Assembly (NCBI GenBank): GCA_934045075.1
Contig: OW203729.1
Coordinates: forward strand, 6,419,816-6,483,815
Direction of reading: 5' to 3'
Origin: Yponomeuta sedellus
Taxonomy: Eukaryota; Arthropoda; Insecta; Lepidoptera; Yponomeutidae
DNA length: 64,000 nt
Shown in pieces: positions 45,831 to 55,800 of the stretch. A model generated the notes under the pieces. The model was not told where the DNA came from, did not search any database, and saw only the letters and a program-made list of their open reading frames with translations. Numbering within the stretch: position 1 is the first letter of the stretch; every line of letters starts with the position of its first letter. Position numbers and translations under genes: made by a program.

Positions 45831-46429
45831 AAAAAAGTATTTTCATACAAAATGTACTGAAGAGACGGACGGGACGAACGAAGAGCCCATGCAGAAGGGA
45901 CGGGGCGAGGACGTGAATTCTACACTACGCGTCGCCTCTTTTCCACGCCCCGGCGGCGGCGCTTTGGGGTGCAGGCCAATGGAATAAAAATTGTTTTAAA
46001 ATACGTTTTTGTATTTTAAAAAAATCAGTCTAAATGTTAACATGAGAAATCTTAACAACTGTGACAACTAAGTATTTTTAGAACCTACGCTTTTTAAATA
46101 GCGTTTTTTTATTTTCAAAAAGTGAACATCCTAAATCTCAAGGTAACTCTTTTTACAACGTACCGAGAAGAACACCAAAAACGGCAATAGATTGAGGTCC
46201 TAAATTTCCTAAATTTTTTATCATAGATTCTGGACTGCAGGTTCTAAAACTAGTTATGATTTTAAATCTTTTGGTGACGTAGTTAGTTAAAACCGAGTAG
46301 CGCCTTAAATTAAAACCAAGCTTTGTTTTTATGGATAGGAGGGATCTTTACTACCAAGGGATAAAAAATCATCATTCAACGGATAAAAAAATCATTATTC
46401 AAGGGATAAAAAAAAAATATTCTTTAATT

Positions 46430-46485
46430 CCAACAATGCAGAAAAAGATCCGTGCCCCAGCAGTGGGGTCATACAAGAGTTGCTA
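46430..46485 (-). repeat. Family A terminal scrap
   Basis: About 55 bp of family A in reverse orientation, containing 'ccgtgccccagcagtgggg'. Confidence 0.5.
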
Positions 46486-47179
46486 TCTTCGATTCTTGTT
46501 TGATACCTCCCACCCCCTAAGTCGCGTTACGTAGTGCTTAAACGCCCCCTATTTGCAAAGGAGCAGATCATAACTCTCAACTACCTAATAGCTATTTTTA
46601 CAACTTACAGCGGTTGTCGACCGACGCGATTTTTATTATTATGATTTCTTTCCAGTTTGCACTGGATCGCCATTTAAGGTTACTCTGTTATGTCCAGCAT
46701 GCTATCTAGCTCGCACAATATACCATTTTTAGTTATAGTACGAGTAGGAATTGATTCTTTTACCCGTGTTAAACACTACTTTTCATTTCGAATATGAGGA
46801 AAATAAAATCTCATTTTTTAAATTAAAATATTAGCATAAATAAATAGTATATCATGCATTACAAGTGCGAAAAGGCTGTCATTGCAAAGAGTTGCAATGA
46901 CGGTCCCGCCTGTGTACTGAACGACTATTATTTATGCGAAAAAAATAAGCAATTTAATAAAGAAAAAATATTTGGAAAATGGCGCTAACCGTAAAAAAAT
47001 ATAAGCAGAGATTTTTTTTCTTCACCCATTAGTAGGCAAAGGGCTGCCCATACAGCCAAGTCTTCAGTAGAATTTTTTTATTGATATGAAATGAAAATCA
47101 AATTTAATGAGATGAAATGAAATGAAACCTAACTTAACTCATTCAATCAAATCATTAAATCTGATATTGAAACAAATTA

Positions 47180-48296
47180 CAGTCTGATTTTTCATTCCGT
47201 AGAATTCTGACATTTCGTAAGTGTTGCTACTAAAAGAGTTCTCCACCGAAAAAGAGACAAATTTGACCCATTTCAGAATAATAAAAAATTAAATGCTGCG
47301 TATTTTTTATGTTTACCTACATAAGGTTAAATCTACGTATTTACTTGCTTAAGTGATTTAATACAAAAATAACAAATATTTCAATATCATGAACAATACA
47401 TCGAATTAACTTTAATTACTTTATTTTATTCTAGAGCTGACAACACCGCCACCTAATTTAAGGTTTAATAAACCTTTTTATAAGAATAAAATGTTAGCTG
47501 TCACGTCGCGTCTGTCACTTTGATTGATTTTCATTTAATTCATTCATTCGACTTCTTTGAATGCTCGAATGCGCTGATGTGTTCTCGGTGTTTGCTGCTG
47601 TTTGTTATTATCTTGTTATATTTGTCAAGTTTCTGTTATTTTAATTATATTTGTTAAGTTTTTTCTTTTTACCTTTCGTGTTGTGATCGTTTATTGATTA
47701 TTATAAACGTTATGGAGCCACAACCTGGCCCTTCAAACAATCAAAGAAGAAGATAAGATGTGCACTCTCGACGATTTGATTGACACAGTCGCAGACTCTT
47801 TCATAATTCATGTCAGCGTTGATGATGATGATGAGTTTTTTCTTTTTACCTTTCGTGTTGTGATCGTTTATTGATTATTATAAACGTTATGGAGCCACAA
47901 CCTGGCCCTTCAAACAATCAAAGAAGAAGATAAGATGTGCACTCTCGACGATTTGATTGACACAGTCGCAGACTCTTTCATAATTCATGTCAGCGTTGAT
48001 GATGATGATGAAGATAGTGATATTAGTAATATGATGATTAAAGATTTTAATAAAATATGTTATCTTTACTTGCGCGGTTTTTGCTGGTTGTGATCTATCA
48101 CTCGTCGTAAATTCACTTTTAATGTGGAGCACCGCACTTTATAAAATGGAAACATTCACTAACAAATAAAATGTATAGACTCAGATATTCAGCTCGTATT
48201 GAAATTGAAAATTGTGCCTGGCCCAAAAGGTTTGTAATCTCTGATATGTCAAAAAATTATAACTGTCAGAATTCTACGGAATTAAAAAGCAGACTA
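47180..48296 (+). mobile_element. Internally deleted Tc1/mariner-superfamily element
   Basis: Inverted ends of about 33 bp (CAGTCTGATTTTTCATTCCG... and its near complement) are flanked by TA (47178-47179, 48297-48298). It holds a start codon with MEPQPGPSNNQRRR (47712) soon followed by a stop, then in another frame DDLIDTVADSF and an Asp-rich tail. These resemble the first and last residues of the transposase at 16642-18536, so the whole middle appears lost. The joined block is tandemly duplicated. Confidence 0.65.
47658..48011 (+). repeat. 177-bp tandem duplication
   Basis: 47658-47834 and 47835-48011 are essentially identical, each ending in a (gat)n run, which probably mediated slippage or unequal exchange. 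Confidence 0.9.
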
Positions 48297-49545
48297 TAGT
48301 AGCTCATAAAAACTTCTATGATTTTTTTTAGTGAAAACTTCATGGTTGGCTTTTCTTTTTAATAGACATTATTTTGACAGTTGGGAAAGAAAACGCACGA
48401 GTGCGGGAAAGGTAAAAAAAAGCACGAGTGTGTGCCTACATGTGCCTACATCCCGCACGCTATACGTCCCTGTAATGCCAGAATGCCACTTTTCGAGCAC
48501 TTTCGAGCAACTACACAACTAGGGTGGTAAAACAAAGAAAGGCCGAGATCGCAGAAGTTTGCGGCCCGAGCTGCAAGCGAGGGACGTAAATATGCGATCG
48601 AGAGCTTTCTTTATTACCTCCCGTGTTGTGTACATCTTTTTATGTCTACACTTGGCCAGAAAACGGCTTTTTCCGTACGCGCAGCGTGCGGAAAAAGCCA
48701 CTTTATTGCCAGGTGTGGCATAATAGTTATTTGTTATACAAGAGTGCAAAGTTGCTTTTTAACCGCGTGTTCAATTTTGATGACCGAGCAAGCGAAGGAT
48801 TCTAAAATTAGAATCCTGAGCGTAAGCGAGGGAATCAAAAGAGCACGAGGTGAAAAATCTTTGCACTCGAGTGCAACACGTAACTTTTCATTCCACCTCA
48901 GCGAGGAAATGACTAAATGCAAAAAAAAACGTTTACAATCACAAGATAGGTACACTTTTATTTCAGTTTAGGTATTAATTACTACATTATGACAGGTAAG
49001 CATTACAGAAAAATCTTTGAATTATAACAAAATAATACTAAGATATAATTAAGAAAATTTTAAAGTAACGTTGCTACAATTATTTAAATTGAGTGTAATA
49101 TTTTTTTAATTCACAAACTTAGTGCACACGATGTTCTAAATTCAATTTACTTTATCCTCTAGAGAATAAAAACGGCTTTTCCACTCAGATATTGAAGATT
49201 AAAAATACTCTTTCCGAGATGGTGGGATGAAAAGATTATTACCTGCCTATTTTTTTGAATTCTGTCACAGATACTATAACAGATTAGTACCCGCCAAATT
49301 ATGTCGACTTTTTAAATTTTAAATATGGAACTCACCGCGTAATTGTTGCGGCTTATTCCTCTCAAAGAAGTTTGCGCTAAGTTCACACTGGCTGTTTAGA
49401 AAGTCACATGGCCGCAGCATTTTTTTTTAATTAATTTTTTTTAAAAAGCTTATATTAGGTGGGACTGGGAAGTAATTTGTATGAGTTTTTCCCTCTCTAC
49501 GGAGGGAAGCAGCTTTTTCCACCCAATATTCAGATGAAAACAATA

Positions 49546-49852
49546 AGAGTGTAAGAAATGAAAATGCAATTTCGCATATCGGCTATTTATGCAGCGAACC
49601 ACATTTATCAAAAGTGTGCTCATTTTATTATGATTACTAAAAATGGTAATACAAACATTAGAATCACTAAAAATAACAAATTATGCGAGCGAGACAGCAT
49701 GCTCTACGTAACAGCAGCCTTAAGGTCAAGATTGATAAATAGCAGTAGTGATGATTTGATATCCACTACGCTAAGTAGAGACCTACAATAATAAGAATCC
49801 GTGCTCAGTGTACTCACGAGCATCTAACCATAACATTGTTCTCAGTGAAGAA
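49546..49852 (+). promoter_or_regulatory. Putative promoter and 5' UTR of SULT copy 3
   Basis: Unique DNA directly upstream of the start codon. Two TCAGT initiator-like pentamers lie at 49805 and 49842; no convincing TATA box precedes them. This is a weak inference from position and motif only. Confidence 0.25.
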
Positions 49853-52800
49853 ATGAGTTCCAGCGACGTAGAATACCCATTTGAAATCAAAGATGTAGAA
49901 CAGCAGAAAAACAAGGCACTTCTGGAACAGTTCAGAGGTAAGTCGAGGTAAAGGTTTTGAACCGTGGCCATGAATAGGGAGTACCTAGTCGCATTCAACT
50001 ACTCCCTGTCAGTGGCCAGTGGCCACCGTTCAAAAAAGGTAACGGTAACAACAAAATATTATGCCTCGGCAATGCTTCACCGGGATGTCAGGGGCTGATT
50101 GACTCGCATTCTTTTTGCTTAGAATCTTAAAAAAAGATTTATAACAACTAAATGACATGTTATGCGATAAAGTGTGTCATATTTGTGTGGAAACCTTTCG
50201 CCTGTTAAGTGAAGTTAGTTCGGAACCCTTAAGGGCGCAAATTTTACTAACACTTTATAATTAAGGATTATTTAGATGACAATGATGTCTGGAATTCAAG
50301 CATATAAAATGCATCAGTTTTATAAAATAAAATTGTAATAAAACTCTGTTAATTAAGGAATTTGAAAAGACTAAGTTTGGAGTTACTTTGTCCATTTTTT
50401 CTCCAAAATGATCTAAATTTGAAATGGACACCTGGTTTGACTTGTAACGTTCATTAAGCCGCAGTATCTGCGCTACTTTGAATAAAACCTTTTCATTTCA
50501 TTTCTTTCTTGCAAGTTTTCTTTTCTAAAACGATACTTTTCTTGGAGGATAGAGCGAAGAGAAATTTACTTACAAATATTTATTGTTTCTTTGAGGTGAG
50601 CTGACAGGATTCGTGCAAGTTGGACCAAAGGGCTATTTCTTTCCAAAAACTTTTGAGGAGGAGGCTCATGAAATCTACAAAATGGTGGTCAGGCCCAGTG
50701 ACGTATTCGTGGTGACATATCCACGGTCAGGTTAGTAATTCAATGTTCCGATCCAGATTCGCTAATAGCAGAAACTTGCAATCTTATCGTCTCGTCAGTA
50801 ACTTTTCTCTTATCTTTGCCAAACACCCAAGATCGTTTTCTTGCGTAGACCATCTACGGTATCTTTATATGCATAGAGATTATCAATGCATATAGTCTAC
50901 GGTAGACGATATGCATAGAGATATGGGGCCTGTTTCATAGAACTAAAGTTGGTGGTTTACTATCACAATTCGATGCGGTAATTTACTATTTACTATCACA
51001 ATGGGTAGAACAATAGACTCGCATGCGAAAGCTTGGGTCGCTCGCTGGCTTGCGAGTCCATTCGATTCCTAGTGCGGGCCTTACAAATGACTTTGTTTAA
51101 CTGCAAAGTTGCGCACATTTGCGAATTTGTAGTCACAATACCTCACGCTAACTTTCGAGGAAAAAGACCGTGAGGAAACCCTTGGCATAGTTGGCTCCGC
51201 ACGTATTGACTAGTCTTTCATGTAGGCTAGGCCGACTAAGCAATCAGGTTGGTAAAGGTTCTAAGCCTACACCAACTAAAAAACAATGTCCCAGGCACTA
51301 CAGCAGTAGTCCCTTCACCCATCTAGTGTGAGGGAAGATGCCACTGGATGCTGTATAAACAATCTCATTGCGTAAACGCAAAGGCCAATCACAATTCTAT
51401 GTACAGTGTATCCGTTCTTAAATGGCAAAACGAGTAAACAAACCTCACACGACCACAAAACACGAATTCCGGAAGCATCACTCGATGTAGGTTACCACAT
51501 TTAGTTGTAGACACTAGTTAAGACACAGGGGCATCATATTTAACCGAAAACTGGCTGAATTTGTGATTAAAACTATGATTTTTTGCCGAAATTCTAAATA
51601 CACTGATTTTCTGATCACAGGTTAGCAAAACTACACAGATTAGTTTGTCATTTTTTTTAGTGTTGGGATGCGGTTGTATGAGGTGAATGAAAGAACGAAT
51701 GAACGAAATTGCGCTTTCATGTTATTTAAGAAGTGCACATAGCACCGGAATAATAAAAATAACAAAATAGAGTAGGTATGGCGGTGGGTATTGAATAAAG
51801 AATTAAAGTTTAATTGATTTTTTTACTAAAACCTTGCATGTTAAGCGGGTGTTTCATTAGCGAGCCACCAGTTTTCTTTACCGCAGTTTTTATTTTCTGC
51901 GAGCCAACGGTATAGACCGCAACTACATCACCCCAAAATACGGCGATTTTTTTTTATTTTACTCTGTGGATTATACCGTTGATTCTTCGAGCATGCTTAA
52001 AATTCTGTCAGTTTTAAAGCGGTATACAAAACTGCCAGTGGATCAGCCGAGCCAGCGAGCAAGAAGTTTTTTTCACGTTGCTGTAGCCACGGTTGCCAGA
52101 TGAGATTTTCTAAATATCTCCAAGTCATTATACTATTTTTATTTTTTTAATGCACTAACGAATTTTTAGCCTCTAAATAGGTTTTTTAAAATTGTCCTTA
52201 GTACGGGTTAGTGCATTAAAAATAAAAATAGTATAATCATGTGGGTACAGCGGTATCATTCCGATGTAAAAAAAAGAACCTAACTGCAAAGTAGGTAGTC
52301 GGGGCTGTAAGTGATGCAATCTACTTCAGCCAGATGTCGCTGCCTGTACGTAATACAGAGAATAGTGTAAAAAAAAAACAAAAAATAATATCTTTTGCAG
52401 CACAAACCCCCATTTTAAATGGTCAAAAATCTTTAATGTTCTACACGTTTTTCGATTCTACTTTTCCCCATAATGATCTTAAGAACTCTTTATTGAGGAG
52501 ATAGCATTACCGCCAACATTTATTAGCGGAATTTTCTTAATTTTTTTTGTCCCAGTTTGTAGGTATATGGGTCGAGTTCAGTGTAGCAGATGGATTGCGA
52601 TAGTAATATTACATAATCATTTAGATTATCTTATGACTTAAACTTCATTCATTCCATTCATTCAATAATGAAATCCGTCATTCATTCAGTAATTTCAGCA
52701 ACACTATGAAATGTCACAATTTGTTGGTCAGCCATGTTTGTTTACTCGTTTTGCCATTTAAGAACGGATACACTGTACATTACAAAGTCCAAACCAACAG

Positions 52801-55800
52801 ATTAAAAAGTAGATTCTGTCACGCAATATAGGTACCTCAAATTGTATTATTAAACTTGTTTGCAGTTTTATGAAACTCGGCCATGGTGAGGTGACTATTG
52901 TAAGCAAATCAAGGATTCTTGGAGCAAATTAATAGTGTATAGTCTATTTATCCTTACTTGTCCAATTTAGAAAACAAGATTATAGTCTCAAAATTTAAAA
53001 AAATAAAATTGGCAGCGTGTTAACTGAAATAGTGTCCCCTAATGTTACTTAATTTATAGGAATATTGCAGTTTTCGACTATAGAGTTATACTACTTTATA
53101 CCGGTAGAATCTCGTTTACTAAAATGGATTGAGGACAAAATAATAGACTGTAAATGAGTTTTGATGACTAGGCGAGAATTCTACCGGAACATTTATTGTG
53201 TTTTAGGGACAACTTGGATGTCGGAGTTGGTTTGGATGGTGGCGAATGATTTGGACTACGCCAAGTCTGAAACATTGAACCTGGCGCAGCGATTTCCTTA
53301 CGTGGAGTAAGCACATTATAAGTAAAATATCTCCCACTCAATACATAAAAATGCTAGGATGGCCCATCATAGCCTGAGCTAACAAGAATAACATTGGCAC
53401 AGGGTATCCTGTTTGGGACTAGCACAAGTGATTTCGTAGTGTGGTAGATAATATTGGCATAAAACTTGGATAGGATATAATGCTATTGAATAATGTTTAT
53501 GGCATTAAAAGACCGTCGATTTATTTTTTTAAATTTAAATGCTAAAAAGTATCCATAAATAAAAAAGTCCCCAAGTAGGAGAGGACCGCCTCGTTGGTAT
53601 AGCGGTATCACATCTGATTACCAAGCCGGAGGTCGTGGGTGCGTTTCCCACTTGGGGCCTTCGCCATTTGAACCATTTGCCGCAGTCTGTGTGGCTTTCC
53701 ATGTTTGCTTGGTAACCACAGCACAGAGTACCTATCCTACTTTGGGACCAGTCTAATACTTGCATAGTTTTTCAATAGAATTATATAAGGACGACAATGG
53801 TTGTTTGTCTTAATTTTGCCATCTACATAGCAATAGCAGTACAATATAATTAAAGAATCGACTGTCAGGCGGTATGAAGTTCGCTGGGTCAGCTAGTATC
53901 TATAATATAAAAATGAATCGCTGAATGTGTTGGTAAGCGCAAATCTCGAGAGCAGTTGAACCGATTTCGCAAATTATTTTTTTAGAATATGTATTCCTTG
54001 AAGTACGAGGATGGTTCTTACGAAGAGAAAAATAAAAAAATAATTAAATAATCGACTGTCAGGCGGTACGAAGTTCAATGGGTCACCTAGTAAAATATAA
54101 AAATGAATCGCTGAATGTGTTGGTAAGCGCAAAACTTGAGAGCAGCTGAACCGATTTCGCTGATTCTTTTTTTAGAACATTCCTTGAAGTACTGGGATGG
54201 TTCTTACGGAGAGGAAAAAAATTAAAGAATCGACTGTTAGGCGGTACGAAGTTCGCTGGGTCAGCTAGTTATTAATAAAATCATGTTTCAGATTAAAACT
54301 CATCAACCACCCCGAAACAATGAAGAAATTTAAAAAGATGAATGAACACAATGAGCACCATTTGGCCATTCTTGAGAGTATGAATCAGCCAATGTCGTCC
54401 GTGTTACAGCATGCCCCGTCACCACGGTACATTCGGACCCACCTGCCCTTAACCCTGCTACCACCCGCGTTACTAGACACGGCCCGCGTGGTCTACGTGG
54501 CCAGGGACCCCAGGGATGTGGCCGTTTCATATTTCCTCCTGACCAAACTATGCAGGTGCTACGAGTTCCAAGGGGATTTCAAAGCGTTCTTGAAACTCTT
54601 CATGGAGGATTTGCGTAAGTATAGATAAATACAAAGAATATTCTTTATTGCATGTTAGGTACATGGGTACACCAAGCATTACATAAAGACTGTTAAACAA
54701 TAACAGATTCTTTTAGCTATACTTTTTTTCAAGTTCACATACGTATTTTCTTTCTTTTATTACAGTAGGTATACTTTTATTTAGTATACTTTTGTCTCCG
54801 CCTGGGCCGAGATAAGATAAGAATATTCTTTATTGTATACCGGAAAAATAGTTAGGTAAAAGCAGAGTTTCATAGAACTACCATTCGTATAATAATACTT
54901 CGAGTTACATTGCTTCAACTGGTTAATCTGTGATTTAAATCGATTTTGCAACGTTAGGTACCTACGTTGAATTGTCATAATAAATGTTGTTCGGAAGAGA
55001 TCACTTTTAGTGATAAGGCCGCTGTTTGTACTCTTAGGTTAAGAAATATCTGTGTGATTTCCATTTTTATGTACAAATAAAGTGTTCTCTATCTTTCTAT
55101 CTATAAATGAATGGTAGTTTTATGACACCGGCCCCCGGAGACATCTCTACTCTACTCGTATTATCGTATGACAACATAAAAAGTATCCGAAACCGTCCAT
55201 GCAAGCAGCGAATGTTGATGAAGCGATAAAGGTGTATCAGGATCGTGGCAAGTGGCAAACCCTGGCCTCTGCCTAGCTCTATGGGTTAAGGCGTGAGTTT
55301 ATGTAAATTTGTAGGGTACTTCTTATTTTTTGTAGTGATGACCATTTCAACTCTACCAAAATGGATACAACCAACACAGGTCGCCTTTACATGCAGGCCC
55401 CTACAGATTTTTACAGTGGCGACTGTGTAAAAAATATTCCCTATACTTTATTCTTCAACGCTTTCCCTGGCCTCTGCCTAGCTCTATGGGATAAGGCGTG
55501 AGTTTATGTAAATATGTAGGGTACTTCTTATTGTTTGTAGTGATGACCATTTCAACTCTACCAAAATGGATACAACCAACACAGGTCGCCTTTACATGCA
55601 GGCCCCTACAGATTTTTACAGTGGCGACCGTGTAAAAAATATCTTCCTTAACAAAATTTCTTCAAAGGTTGTCTGGAAGAGATCACTTTTAGTAATAAGG
55701 CCGCCGTCTGTACACTTAGGTTAAGAAATATCTGTGTAATTTCCATTTTTATGTACAATAAAGTGTTCTCTATCTATCTATATTTATGAATAGATTCGTT

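Larger units (their letters stand above)
46860..49545 (-). repeat. Repeat family E, long inverted copy split by a transposon
   Basis: Segments at 46860-47145, 48310-48490 and 49195-49540 match 10975-10740, 10500-10360 and 10170-9780 in that order, on the opposite strand. The gap 47146-48309 holds the 47180-48296 element. A hairpin ggctttttccgta/tgcggaaaaagcc lies at about 48664-48700. Confidence 0.6.

Noticed and set aside
48519..48971. Overlapping ORFs on both strands
   Set aside because: They fall within repeat family E and its hairpins; no conserved protein motif was seen.
53587..53660. Apparent tRNA gene
   Set aside because: A and B boxes are visible, but a SINE body follows directly and the T-loop has changes. 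No tRNA gene in the window has intact stems with a correct U33.
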